A stretch of 64,000 nucleotides of DNA from Phalacrocorax aristotelis (lineage: Eukaryota; Chordata; Aves; Suliformes; Phalacrocoracidae). The stretch is from contig NC_134279.1 of the NCBI RefSeq assembly GCF_949628215.1, positions 48,348,266-48,412,265 of the forward strand, read 5' to 3'. The notes beneath the pieces are model-generated. The model was not told the DNA's origin and did not search any database. It saw only the letters and a list, made by a program, of their open reading frames with translations. Shown piece by piece: positions 51,401 through 62,786 of the stretch (position 1 is its first letter; each line of letters begins with the position of its first letter). The position numbers and the translations under genes were made by a program.

Positions 51401-51792
51401 GCAGGCTTTTAGGACAGCTGTGTTATGGGAATGTCTTCACACTGCACTGTGAAAAGTCTGCTAGACACGTCCTTAATGCTTTAATTCTGTCAAAGATTCC
51501 CAAATAAATTTTGTTCTGTTGACTTGAGTTTTCTGCCCAAATTTTGCCCAGCCCTACTCTTAATAATGTAATTCCTAACGAAGAAAAGAACGAAAATCCT
51601 GGCAGAATGTAAGACACGCACTTGGTTATTAAAATACTTCAATAACAAGTTAGTAATGCAATTCTACCTGTGCAGGAAAGAAAATGTAGTGTACTTACTG
51701 CATGAATTATGCATTATCTTATGTTAACCAAAAAATTACAAGTCCTTCTAAATCCATTCTAGGGGCGATAGCAAAGAAAAAAAAATCCTTAC
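48454..51792 (-). other. SORBS2: SORBS2 intron
   Basis: 3.3-kb intron with no further coding signal. A low-complexity G/T stretch lies near 50066-50110. Confidence 0.65.
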
Positions 51793-51996
51793 CTTAGTTG
51801 AACTTAAGTGGTGTATTCTGTCACTAGAATAGCTATGGGCTATTGGAGGATCAGGGTAGTCATCAACACTTTTTGATGCATTCTTTTTGATGACTTCTAC
51901 ATAGGAAACAGGGAAGATGCCTTGTCTGTTGGTTCCTGGTATTTTACCTTCATACCAGTTTTGATCAACTCGCTTAAGAAGAATTACTCTGTCTCC
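51793..51996 (-). CDS. SORBS2: SORBS2 exon, second half of SH3-2 plus linker
   Basis: 204-nt exon (68 codons, phase 0 both ends), acceptor GCATTTCAG, donor AAG|GTAAGG. It encodes [38 protein letters not shown], then a linker [20 protein letters not shown] and [15 protein letters not shown] and [10 protein letters not shown] are the n-Src-loop/strand and the ligand-contacting end of the second SH3 domain. The linker carries the PDPPIPHSYSS-type sequence conserved in SORBS2. SH3-1 and SH3-2 together bind vinculin-family and other proline-rich partners in SORBS proteins. Confidence 0.97.
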
Positions 51997-53775
51997 CTGA
52001 AATGCATTATGAAAATGAGTTATCAGCAGACACACTTTAAGTTAATTTTTTAAATAGCAGACATTATTCTAACACATAATACTATTTTCCTTGCAGTGCT
52101 GTTTCCCATCAGTCTTGAGAACCATCTCCATTTTCACATTTCTCCCATTTATAATAATCATGTATACAAGGACCATTCCAGCAAAACAGGGGGCTAGTCA
52201 CGGACTGCAAATGCTATTTTATCAGAGGGGAATCTCACGTAGGCTCCTACTCTTTGTTGGGGGGATTGACTTGTTGGGGGAAGATCATACCCTGTTTTAA
52301 TTCTTGGCCAAACAGCTAGCTAACACCCTACCTGTAATACACAATAGTGACTGCTGTGACCATTTTTCCTTAAAAGTGATAAAAGTTAAACAGTGAAATC
52401 CATGCAAGTGCTTTGTTATCAGTAAAAATGGAATAAGTGGAGGTAGAAAGTTAAAAAAGAAGTTCACGGGAAAGATGAGAGAAAGAAATGCTTTTCCTGT
52501 GTAAAAAAAGATGGGCAGTGGCTCACTTACTGTTTTTAGAGAGCTTAGCCACTGAAAGGGAAAATGTCAACTTTTTATCCAAACATTTCCCTGTAGTGAA
52601 ACTTCACGAGCTTCCCCCTCCTTTGTTTTATATGATGTGCTTTTTAGCACGTGTCTTTTTGTAACAAATCCTTCCCTGTTAGTTTTGCATTTTCTTGGGT
52701 TTCTGTAATTTTGTTTCTGTAGTTGATTTGTGGAGTACCCTAAAATTATCTTTAGTGGGATGGAAAAAAAGAAAACCAGTGCAAGTTACCTTTTAAAAGC
52801 AAACCAAAAGTGGGCTGTCAAGATTATGACCACTACAGTAAGCACAAAAGATAATTTAAAAAAGAATTAAATCATCAAACTACTCCCAACCCCTAGTTCT
52901 CTAAGTTCCTACTCCTGATGTTTTTTAGACCTCTTTGACATTTACCAGTTTCAGATGAGTGGAAAAACACCCATTATCTTCAGTGATGCTGGATCAGGCT
53001 CTAGGTCAGCATCAAAAAACTGTATCTTTACTCTTATCTCAAAAGAAAAACAAACCACTGAATAACTTCTATGAACTCAAATTCTTAAAAAAAACCTCAC
53101 CAAAACCAAAAAACCCGAAACAAACCACCAAACAAGCATCAGAACTTTCCAGTGGATAAAAGGTATATACTACTTACAACTAAGTATATAATACCTGCAA
53201 TAATAAAGTTTCTCTCCAGCAGTAATATTCCAGTGTCTGACAAATCTCAAAAATTAAACATTTAGTTTGCTCATGTGCAATAAAGTATAACCACCAGGAT
53301 GTGCATAGAAAGATAAGAGAATGTTATAAAAAGCAGACTGTTATTAAATGAAGTATTTGCAAGAACTGGTGGTACATTCACAAAAATGTCTGTGAGCCCT
53401 TTTTCTACATTTTTCTATTTTCTGTATTTTTATATTTCTTCTATATTAAAAACCTTACCATCATAATTGTGACAGCAGCGAATAATTATTAAAAAGAAGG
53501 AATGGATAACTGAAGTGAAAACGAGATTTAGGTGGACAGTTAGCAGATGTTTGCATATGCTAATCTACCACAATCCAGTTTACACGCACAACATGTTTAA
53601 ACTATTTGTAGGTAGCTGTGAAAGGCTGCAAGCCAGTAAGCTGCTATATTAGCTGTTTCCTGCCGTTACATTGCGTTGTGCGTAGCAAATAATGAATCCA
53701 GAGTATTTACCTATATATTAACTCTGTGTAGCAGTAGGCACTATAATGGTATTGTGATAAAGATCTAAACTGTAC
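51997..53775 (-). other. SORBS2: SORBS2 intron within SH3-2
   Basis: 1.8-kb intron; nothing recognised beyond AT-rich and A/C-rich simple sequence near 53090-53135. Confidence 0.7.
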
Positions 53776-53904
53776 CTTTCTAAGCGATAACTCCACATTT
53801 GTGTCTGCACTGAAATTATATTTGGCAATAGCTTCTCCAATCTCTCCAATCTGTGCAGGGGGAGGCGGCCTGGCAGGCTGTGCTTTTTCTGGGGGAGAAA
53901 GTTT
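53776..53904 (-). CDS. SORBS2: SORBS2 exon, inter-SH3 linker and first half of SH3-2
   Basis: 129-nt exon (43 codons, phase 0 both ends), acceptor TTTTCTTTAG, donor AAG|GTACAG. It encodes [43 protein letters not shown]. The proline-rich PARPPPPAQ linker and the AKYNF SH3 opening are family signatures. It is separated from the preceding exon by an intron of only 96 nt (53905-54000). Confidence 0.97.
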
Positions 53905-54000
53905 CTAAAGAAAAAGAAAACCCACAGATTTTCATCATTCCCATGCAGTTTGTGGACTTATTACCCAAACTAATTCAAGGAATTAAAACAGAGAACAAAC

Positions 54001-54115
54001 CTCGACATAAGAAATGGGAAATATTCCAACTCTTCCGTGGTGTTCACCCTCATACCAGTTTTGATCAATTTTCCTGAGGATATAGACAGTGTCTCCTTTC
54101 TTAAAGGACAGCTCT
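54001..54115 (-). CDS. SORBS2: SORBS2 exon, second part of SH3-1
   Basis: 115-nt exon, acceptor TTTGTTGCAG, donor GAG|GTTTGT. One base completes Lys, then 38 codons [38 protein letters not shown]. This matches the first SH3 domain of SORBS2 essentially residue for residue. [14 protein letters not shown] holds the specificity-pocket Trp and the FP..YV ligand face. Confidence 0.98.
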
Positions 54116-55363
54116 CTGCAACAAATTTATTTAGATCAGATATTTACAGTTTTACATTTAACTCCTCTACCTGCACAGTTTCGGAGATCTTTACAGTTTG
54201 GAACTGAAGCAGAATGTAGCAACTAAACATTTGAAGAAGTGGTGTCACAGCTGTGGTACATTTAGCAGTTGATTATACCATACAAAAGGAAATGATTCAT
54301 GTTTATGAATCCCAGGTACTATCTGTAAGTTATATAGGACTGTTTCACACTCTGATTTCAAGGAAGCATTGCTAGTTATTACCAGAGCACTTAGTACTGG
54401 GTCTGCGTGCAAGTATGATGTCTTTTCGATTGACTGTTTAGATGCTGCTTTTATGACAGGCACTGAGAGGTATTTGGTGTTCTTTATGAAATCAGTAGGG
54501 AAGACTATAGAATATATCCCACATCTCTATGGCCTATTACTACCTTTTTGCAGCAGCACAGCTTGGCATGCCTTCTGCTCCATGCATTTTTCTTTCAAGA
54601 CAGACAGCTGTTCAGAAGCATGAAGAACACAGGATTATGTTCTCACCATTTCTGATGCTCAGGGCCTGTGAAATGCTTCATGTTGGATACCAAAAAAGGG
54701 AATTATCCAAATCATTAAGAACACTTTCAGATCCTCGCTTGGGAAGACTTTGCTGTATCATCCATTTGGTTTTTCAAGAGCTGATGTGCTGTTCTGATAA
54801 TTCAAGTTGTGAGTTTTCTACCAGACACAGCTAATGTGATTCTAGTGGCAATGTTTAGCCATATCTAAAGATCACTTAAACGCCCTGGATCATCACAACA
54901 AGAGCAGAAATGAAATACAGGGAGTCTACTTTGACCCTCTCATATCCTAGAACTCTGTTTCCTGATTTTGTTTTTACTGTGGACCACTGTGGTTTGTCTT
55001 AGTATGGGACAAGTCACATCCTGCAGAGAGCCTGTCTGTGTAAGACAGACAGGAAGATGCTGAAGCATTATACAGAATTTTGATAAATGTGCTGTCTACG
55101 ACAGTAATTTAAGGACTGTACCTTGTGTAACCTAAATACAATTCACAACAAAGTGTTCAGTGGGTGACCCTCAGGGCCCACACTCTAGAGGGCCGAAGAT
55201 GCACAGCCATTCATGTGTTCAAAGAAATGTAAGGGAGAATATGACAATTTAAGACATGGCATTTGCTGCTGAAACTGGCTAGAACAGCAGTTAGCTGCCA
55301 CAAGTGCTAGAAAGAGTTTTCTTGAATTACGAATTCTTAAATGAATAAAGGTCTAGTACTTAC
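54116..55363 (-). other. SORBS2: SORBS2 intron within SH3-1
   Basis: 1.25-kb intron; no additional feature recognised. Confidence 0.7.
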
Positions 55364-55410
55364 TTAGAAGTCTGAGCTTTAAAGTCATATACAGCTCTAG
55401 CTGGCAGTTT
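55364..55410 (-). CDS. SORBS2: SORBS2 short exon opening SH3-1
   Basis: 47-nt exon with acceptor CTTTTCAG and donor TAA|GTAAGT. It encodes KLPARAVYDFKAQTS plus two bases of Lys. AVYDF is the ALYDY motif of SH3-1. It enters in phase 0, so it can follow the exon at 58089-58177 or the candidate exon at 56150-56230. Confidence 0.97.
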
Positions 55411-58088
55411 CTGAAAAGTAGGCAAAGTGATTAATACATACAGGTAGTATTACTATATGGTAAACATGTTTCAGCTTTTATAAAGGTGACCAAGATCCAA
55501 AAAGATAAGAACGTGTGCCTCACAGTGGTTCTTGCAGTAATAGGCAATTAAATGCACAGCTTCCTTTTTTAAGGCAGTTAGGCATTTGGACTTAGTATTT
55601 TAAAAATAGACATACTTTAAACATATTTAAAATATTTTAATTATTTAATTACTTTAAAAATAGAAACTGCTTTGCAATTTTATGTTTAAGAGAACTAGAA
55701 AAGTAAAAAAAAAAAGTGAATTACATGCCAGTGTGGCTTGTAGGCATCTAGATCTCTAGGTACAATGGCAATTCACATCCTTAATATGATCTAATACTTT
55801 AGATGCCTCTTTTGTTAAACTTGTTATCTTTAGGCTAATTTCAACTGCAAATACTGCATCATGTTTTATATGTATATATACACATATACATATATAAAGG
55901 AAAAATCACTCTGACAGCTGCAAAGGGTTGGGAATATTTTATATTTCTATAATCACATTCATAGTTTTCAGAAAGTCTGAGAAACATGGGACTGTATGTG
56001 ATGTCCCAAGTCATCTGTGCAGCTCTCTTGCTATTGCAGGCAATCACATCATATCATCTCTTTCATATATTTCTCAAGTTCTATCACCAAGTATCTGTAA
56101 GTTCAATATTTCAAAAATAAAACTGTAAAACAACCCTACCTCTCCTCACCTGTGTGGGTGACACACTTTCATTGTTTTCAAAGCTGTGCTCAAAACACGA
56201 ACTACGATCCAACCCAAGAGCCTCACTCATCTAGTGTCTGCCTCTGATGGATAACCAGCACTAGGTACTTCAGAGGAAGGTGCAAAAGTGATTACCAGTA
56301 TTATGAGAGGATATTAGGTAAAGGATATAGTCTTTCTCGGCAAGTACTTGTGCAGATGAGATTGCTACATCTTTAAAAATCTCTCTCTAGGATATACTAG
56401 TGACTAGAATGAGCTAATTACGCTATTTCTGGGAGATGCTTTTTGTAATGATGTAAGGGTGCACATCTTTGTTATAACAGGAATAAAAAGGGACACTTGT
56501 AAGTTTTGCATTTTACCTTTCTTCCAGGCCAGGTATTCTTGACAGGGTTCCCTCCCTTCTTGTCATCTAAAGGCTAGCAAATTTACTATACCTAGAGCAT
56601 TATCTTTGCCACAATAAAAAAGTCCTCAAAGCTATTACAGAGATCCTGTCAACTTGCATTTTGTAATGCTAATACAATTTTCCATAACAGGTCTCTTTCA
56701 AATAAGATAGCCTAAACTTAAAAACATTTTTCTGTTCTCTGCTGTTGTTAAAAATAATCTTTTAGATGGGAAGGGATATTCATATCATCAGCTGTAGCCA
56801 AGCCCTTTTCACTCTTTCCTGATTTTAGTACAGCTGGTGCTGTAACTACTAAAGTAAATAATGGGATGGGGGGTAATATTAAAAGATCAGTGGAGTTGAT
56901 TAAAAACAAAATACTTTGAAATGTACAAAACATACCAGGAATAGAGAAGCCTTTCTTCTTTCATCTTTTTAAAGTACTATGATCTTACGAATGGCTTGTA
57001 GTGTAAGTATTTTACGTTTTCAAATTGAAAGGTGACTTTCAATGTCACAAAACTTTAAAAGGAACACACAGTATGGCGCCTGGAAGTTTTTTATCCTTTA
57101 TTTTGTAATGAGCAGTCTTTCTTTGAAATCAGACTCCTAACTGAATTGCAGCAATATAACCATGTCAGTGGGGTGTAAGTGGATCTAAATTCAGATCCTG
57201 CAGCCAGCTCTAACCTTTACCACCATTTAACAAGGTAAACAGCCCAGAGCAAAAACTTAAACATTAGCAATTAAAATACAGTGCTTTCTTATGCTGCCGT
57301 TATTTTGTGCAGTATGTTAAAAAAAATCAATGGGAAATGTTAACAATCTATGGTCTGTAGATGTTGGTTAATATAAATGTACTTAATGATTGCATAAAAT
57401 CCCTGTAGCCTGTTTGTAGAGCATTTATAATTCTAGATCTAGAAATATTCTTAAGATACTGAGTGATACACTCCATTGTTTTGTGTATTCTTTTCAGTGA
57501 TACTTTGTGTTTACTTCAAAGGTTGTATGCCTGCTTCCATTTCCTCTTCCAAAGCATTAATATAAGCAGTCAGTATATAATTACAATCACCAACTGTTAC
57601 AGAACTTAGAGATCACTCTTAGGATAAGTGGTTTTGTCTAACACACTAACAGCAGTGGTTTTGCTCTTTCTAAACAAAAGTAATGGTGAAATACAGATGT
57701 TCTTTGTATCAGTTTTGAAACTACTGAGGCAGTTTCTTTGTGTAAGGCTCTGGTTCTCAAAAGAGCCTTTCCCCAGTCGCATCTGCTATTCTTCTCTGTC
57801 CCAAACACCCACTTCAGTCAGCTTTGACAGAGCCTATCAATGACTAGTAAACTTATGTCCATATCTAAGTAAATAGAAGATACAGCTTATAAAGCTTGAT
57901 ATTCTTTTAATTTCTTGAAGTACCTATCTCCTTAATGAAAAAGAAGGATGCTATCCCATCTGATGATATGACAAGTGACTGTTCCTTTGGTCTGTATTAT
58001 TAGTGTCTTAAAGCTTACACAAGTCTTGTCTCAGATATGTTACCAATTTTCCATATGGATATTGCTGCATTATTTATTGTTGTCTCAC
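55411..58088 (-). other. SORBS2: SORBS2 intron holding a candidate alternative exon
   Basis: 2.7-kb interval between constitutive exons. Apart from the candidate exon at 56150-56230 it is AT-rich with no recognised element; a TATA/CATATA-rich microsatellite-like tract lies near 55866-55900. Confidence 0.6.
56150..56230 (-). CDS. SORBS2: Candidate alternative SORBS2 exon (possible alternative start)
   Basis: 81 nt, 27 codons, beginning with ATG and ending at a strong donor CAG|GTGAGG. The product begins MSEALGLDRSSCFEHSFENN and ends ESVSPTQ. It ends in phase 0 and therefore joins in frame to KLPARAVYDF of SH3-1. Immediately upstream is an in-frame TAG, so it cannot extend. It could be the first coding exon of a short, SH3-only isoform, or a cassette exon with acceptor CACTAG just before the ATG. 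That acceptor is poor in pyrimidines, and the ATG context is weak (T at -3). I do not recognise the peptide. The open frame, donor and phase are seen; use is inferred. Confidence 0.4.
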
Positions 58089-58177
58089 TACCTCTTTGTC
58101 TGTAGTTCCTCTTCTCTCTCTTGGAGTACATCGTCCCACATCAGTAAAAGCAGAATAGCTTCCAGGAGACTCCTGGT
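58089..58177 (-). CDS. SORBS2: SORBS2 exon upstream of SH3-1, tandem splice sites
   Basis: Small exon encoding (D)QESPGSYSAFTDVGRCTPRE, RRGTTDKE(V), equivalent to the mammalian DRESPRSYSS...RERRGTPEKEV segment before SH3-1. It is basic and Ser-rich. The acceptor is a NAGNAG pair (CAGTAG). The inner AG at 58178 gives Asp at the junction as in mammals; the outer one (exon from 58180) would add Val. The donor is also doubled: GAG|GTA and GTA|GTGAGA (end 58092 or 58089), which toggles one Val before KLPAR. It enters with two bases and accepts either the neural exon or the preceding common exon, both of which end with one base. Confidence 0.9.
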
Positions 58178-58180
58178 CTA

Positions 58181-61100
58181 CTGAAAACAGAAATCATGTG
58201 AAGCTAGGGTAAATTAAACAAAACTATTCAAATCTGTGATGCTGCTTGGTTTCATTTAGGGGGGTGGAGAGATGTTGAAATGTTTTATTTTACCTTTAAT
58301 AGAAAGAAAAGCACATGATATGATGGCTAAAGTGCACCTTTAAAGAAAAAAAAGATACTCTCAAGCAGCGACTGTCCTCTGATATTATAGAGGATCGAGA
58401 GAGCAAAATTATGCCTTACTGTACGAAAGGATCCACCCTTACTGGACCAAATGGAAGATGTGACAGCAGTACCAGGACTTCATCAGGTTCCAAGAAACTG
58501 TTTCAGAATGCCAGCAATATCAACACATAATTACATGCACAAAACATGATTAAAGCATGCTTCAATGAGAAAATAATGAAGAAAAATTGTTTGCTCCTAA
58601 GGGATCTAAGATGCATTTCTACTTTACCAGGCCACTTGTTAGACAACACAAAGGAATTTAAAAGGATGTTATTTAATAAAAACAACTCTGCTTTAAGAGG
58701 TGGAGTACAAATCATTACTCACCAATCTATGTGGCAGATTTTCTCTAAAGCCCAGTTTACCAATGTTTATTAGGGAGGGTTTATTATAGGATGGTGAATA
58801 CTTCTTTTCATGTTTTAATAAAAATAAAATCTTACACTCTATAGCTCTGCAAGTTGCCAATGTGAAATGAAAATATAACAGAATTATTCCAGACCACAGG
58901 ATGAAATGAACTGCCTCTTGACTTCTGAGATTTACTATTTTAGTCTCCTACTGCCACCGTGATACCTGCTAGTGGAGACACATGACTGATGTTTGTCTTC
59001 CTTTGACGTCATTCACACAATCCGTTCTTACCAAGCCCACACATTTCTAAACAAGTACAAGTGGAAAAAAAAAGACTTGAAAGCATCTCATCCATTATGT
59101 TGGGGTCTTATAGAAGAAAGATGTAAATGGTCTCCAGTGGGCTGTGGGCTAAGCCCCAGAAACTTGAGGCTACTGATAAATACAGTGGATGCAAAAAATG
59201 AGGTAACTGTATTACTTATGCCATCGGTTGCAAGCATGTCATCACCAACTAGTATATCACAATCCCAGTTCTGGACAGCTTTCTTGATATGTCATGTGCC
59301 TGTGAATGAGGATCTATGCTTACTGCATAAGCCTAAAATATGATGCTTCCAAACAAATCTATTAGTTTTTTCTTTAAACTCTAGCAGAAAGAGAAGGACA
59401 TCGGAGGGAAGGAGAGAAAATGCAGCAGCTTTAGGAAGAACAATTCCTTTATTTCTATACAGCTCCTTAGGTGGTCAATATTGGTAGTTTTCAGTGTTTT
59501 TTGCTGTGACTTTGGGGTCTCTGTGTGGATAGTGGCTGTAAGAGACACACACAAATCCAACAAAACATAAAACTTCATTAGAAGTGGAGCTCAGCCATGA
59601 CTGGAGCTGATGGAAGTCAATGGAATATTCTGCTGTACTCATTCTCCACGCTACTTTAGGGTTATTAATGTTGACAGAGTGTACCGCTTTCCTCATGCCA
59701 GGCTCCTTCATAGCTGCAGAAGCTATTAGGAACCCACATTTACCCTGCACTGTGGATTTCCTTATTTTCAGGGACTGGAAAATTCTCATTTAGCAACTGT
59801 CATATGTGGCCTGTGCAATTTCCCACAACTTCAGTCTCATCGTGTACTTCTGCCAGCCAGGGTTAATTATAATTAGTCCTCAAGTATGACTAATTCATTT
59901 CTGAACTGTGTTTCACAGCTGTTTCTTTCCAAATTCTCTGTTCTCAATACACCCATTTTAAGTAGTTAAGAGGAGACGGTAACAGCTTCAGTTCTGATTT
60001 CTCTTGAAATACATATTTACTGATGTGGTACTTGCAAAAGTTACAGAAAAATATGTGAGATTAAAGATAAGTAATTTGGTCCAATCAAATATTGCATAAT
60101 TGATATATTAAAGACATTATTTCTTATATCCACTTGTGATTTCAATAACAGCTTTGTAATTCTCAAAGATGCCCTGTCACAGAAGACTGTATATCTAGAA
60201 GCAGAATTCTTTAACACAGATACGTTACCATGTAAAAAGAGAAATAAATGACAGACTTGCCAAAGACATTAATCTAAATCATCTGGGATACACCTTTGTG
60301 CACTCCTGCTGTGAATCTGGTTTGCTTCTTTTAATATTGCAAGGTTAAAGTCTAAGAACATTTTAAGCTCAAGCAATTTTTTTTTTTGAGGAAAAGAGCA
60401 GCAGAGCAATGAACAACTCAAAGTAGTAACTTTAAAACCAGATTACGGTCAAGACAGACTTTTTAAAATATTGTACCCACCCTGACAGTCTCATTCAAGT
60501 TTTGATTATCGATAATTTCCCTTCTAAAAGGATAGGATATTTCTTAAAATTTCATAGATATATTAAAATTCTATGAGAAGAACTAGTTTTGCTGCCACAG
60601 AAATTGGAAATTGTATTGTTTGAACAGCGGAAATGGAACCCCCCTAAAATGACCTTAGGGTCTATTCACAAAAAGTAATATAAAGCAGTGGAATTAGTGC
60701 ATTTTAATAAGAAAACAGAATCAACTTTCTATGATACTGGAAGAATTAACAGCATTTTTATCATTTACATGTAACAAAACTATACAGTACAACATGTTTC
60801 ACATGCAGATTTTTTTTTCATAATAATAAAGGAAGGGCTATCTGCATATTGTTTTCTGTTTGACCAGCATCTTACGATGCATGCATTCACTTTCAGTAAG
60901 GTATTCTTCTTGGGGGGGGGGGGGGGGGGGGGGAAACCCCCACATTGCTTAATTTAACACCACCATTATAATTTATAACACTAATTATCTATTAGTTGAA
61001 ATACACCATCACTCCAGCTGTCCAGATTACTGTATTTTGTGAATAGACAGCAAATTTATCTACCCTCATCACCTATGTAAAAATGACATCCTTCATTAAG

Positions 61101-61220
61101 AATTTTGTGGGATGAAAGCTGCTTGCAGACGACACAAAAACGGAATGAGAAAGGGTGGGAAATACAGGGGGTAAGGTTGGATAAGTAAATCACAGGGATA
61201 GAGGAAAAAAGTTAATCCAC
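58181..61220 (-). other. SORBS2: SORBS2 intron downstream of the neural exon
   Basis: 3-kb intron. It contains a full palindromic CRE TGACGTCA at 59004-59011 and a run of 22 G at 60912-60933. Open frames on the plus strand (for example 58993-59343) look like chance. Confidence 0.6.
60912..60933 (+). repeat. Poly(G) tract, 22 nt
   Basis: Uninterrupted run of 22 G in a SORBS2 intron, about 290 nt downstream (minus strand) of the neural exon donor. Long G homopolymers are rare and often unstable; length in the read may be approximate. Confidence 0.8.
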
Positions 61221-62786
61221 CTTGGAAACACAGTGCACTATCGTTGTTGTTAGTTGCGTCCATGTCCGGAAAAGAGGCACTAAGAGGTAATCTTCCACAA
61301 TCATTCTGGTACAGTGGGCAATGGATAGCACCATCTTGAGGCAGTGGATGAAAAGGCTGGTGCATGGGACTCCTTTTCAGAGCTTTGAGAGATGAATTCC
61401 TTTCTGGAATGTCTGGAAGCAGCTCAGTAATAAGTCTGTGTAATATACTGTTGTCAGGCAAGCTTCCCCTTCTTTTTTCAGCTTTAATTTGGTCACAGAT
61501 GTCTTTAAGTGCAGAATCTAGTGCTTCAAATACAGATGACTTGCATTTTTTCTTTTCAGTTTGTTTTTTAGGAGCTGCACTTTTTTTCCTCCGGAAAGGC
61601 ACTGGACTGACTAGGAATGCTATCTTAGAGAGGCCAGATTCTGCTTCCTGTCTCCTTGGATCTTCAGTGGTTTCTTGTTTAGCCCTTTCATGTTTTAGCA
61701 TGGTGGTGAAGCGCGTGTAGGATGCTGGGCATCGCCCTTTGCAGGAACTGATGAGATGCCTGTGGTGATGGTGGTGGTGGTGGTGGTGATGGCCTGATCC
61801 ATAAAAGCTTTCAGATGATGTAAAGGAAAAGTGGTCAAAGTCACTTTCACTACAAAAGGATGAACCCTCTATCTGGATAAAGTCACTGAGGTCAGAAACC
61901 ACTCCATCTTGATCACTGTCTGAAAAATCCATATGCGATCGTTGTGGCTCATCACTGGTCACTTCAATATGAATTGGCACCAGGGTTTTAGACTTGTAGC
62001 TCCGTTGTACCTGAGAGGGATGTCTGCCTTGATTTTCTTCTTCCAGCAAGGATTCGATAGAAAATCGCCTCTTTGGACATAAGCCATTTTTAGGAGGCTC
62101 TAGTGTAACAGTTGACAACATTTCATCACCTAGGTTCGGCATCGATTTTGACTTCTGAATTAATTTTTCAAATTCAGATATCCTGGTTGGCACCATATCT
62201 CTGGGCACCTCTTCAGTAGAAGACTCTCTCCAGCCTTGAAGAATACCTTTGTGCTGTTCTTTTTCATACTGCAGTATTCTGGACTTCACAGAACAAATAA
62301 CTTCAGAATTCATCAAGTCCTTGCGATTGATGCGGTGCATCTTTTTGTACATTTTTAGGAAACCCGGGGCATCATGTGCAGATCTGTGACGAACTCTTGA
62401 CCTACTACTACTACTGTGGCCCTCAGGAACATACGGGGAGGCCCAGTTCATTGAGCAGACTTCTTTGGAGTCCTCCTCACATAACAGAGAGCCCATGCTT
62501 TCAGACTTGGCCTGTGCATCGGGAAAGCTATCACGATCATCTGTTAACAGATCATCACAGCTACGAGATTTTCTCTTTGGAGAAGTAGTTTCTTCTGTGC
62601 TGCTCCAGACTTCTGCATTTTGACGAGTCATTTGCCAGCCATTCTTGTAGCTGATTGCCCTTCTTGAATCAGTTGGAACAGCTAAATGTTGTCTGTAAGT
62701 GCTACAGTAATCTAATTCATTTGAGGTGTTGTGGTTGTGCACTGAATAACTTAAAAGGGATGGATATACTTTGCTAATATCCCCAC
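61221..62786 (-). CDS. SORBS2: SORBS2 neural-specific large exon (nArgBP2)
   Basis: 1566-nt exon (522 codon equivalents), acceptor TTATAAAG and donor CCAAG|GTGGAT. It enters after one base of the previous exon (giving Gly) and exits with one base. Skipping it would therefore join the same base to the 58089-58177 exon, as in mammalian isoforms. The protein includes [64 protein letters not shown], the acidic [15 protein letters not shown], ten consecutive His (61762-61791), [20 protein letters not shown] and [20 protein letters not shown]. This is the brain form of ArgBP2, which binds SAPAP and WAVE-linked proteins and regulates spine actin. Upstream methionines in the open frame lie in the intron. 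No stop or frameshift. Confidence 0.95.
61762..61791 (-). repeat. SORBS2: His10-encoding trinucleotide repeat in SORBS2
   Basis: Ten His codons (CAC with two CAT interruptions, minus strand) between SESFYGSG and RHLISS. A histidine tract of similar length is present in mammalian nArgBP2, so it is an old coding feature. The near-pure CAC codons suggest length variation is possible. Confidence 0.95.

Noticed and set aside
55866..55900. TATATA/CATATA tract as a promoter
   Set aside because: Simple-sequence repeat with no supporting elements.
61364..61720. 118-codon plus-strand frame
   Set aside because: Antisense shadow of the SORBS2 neural exon.
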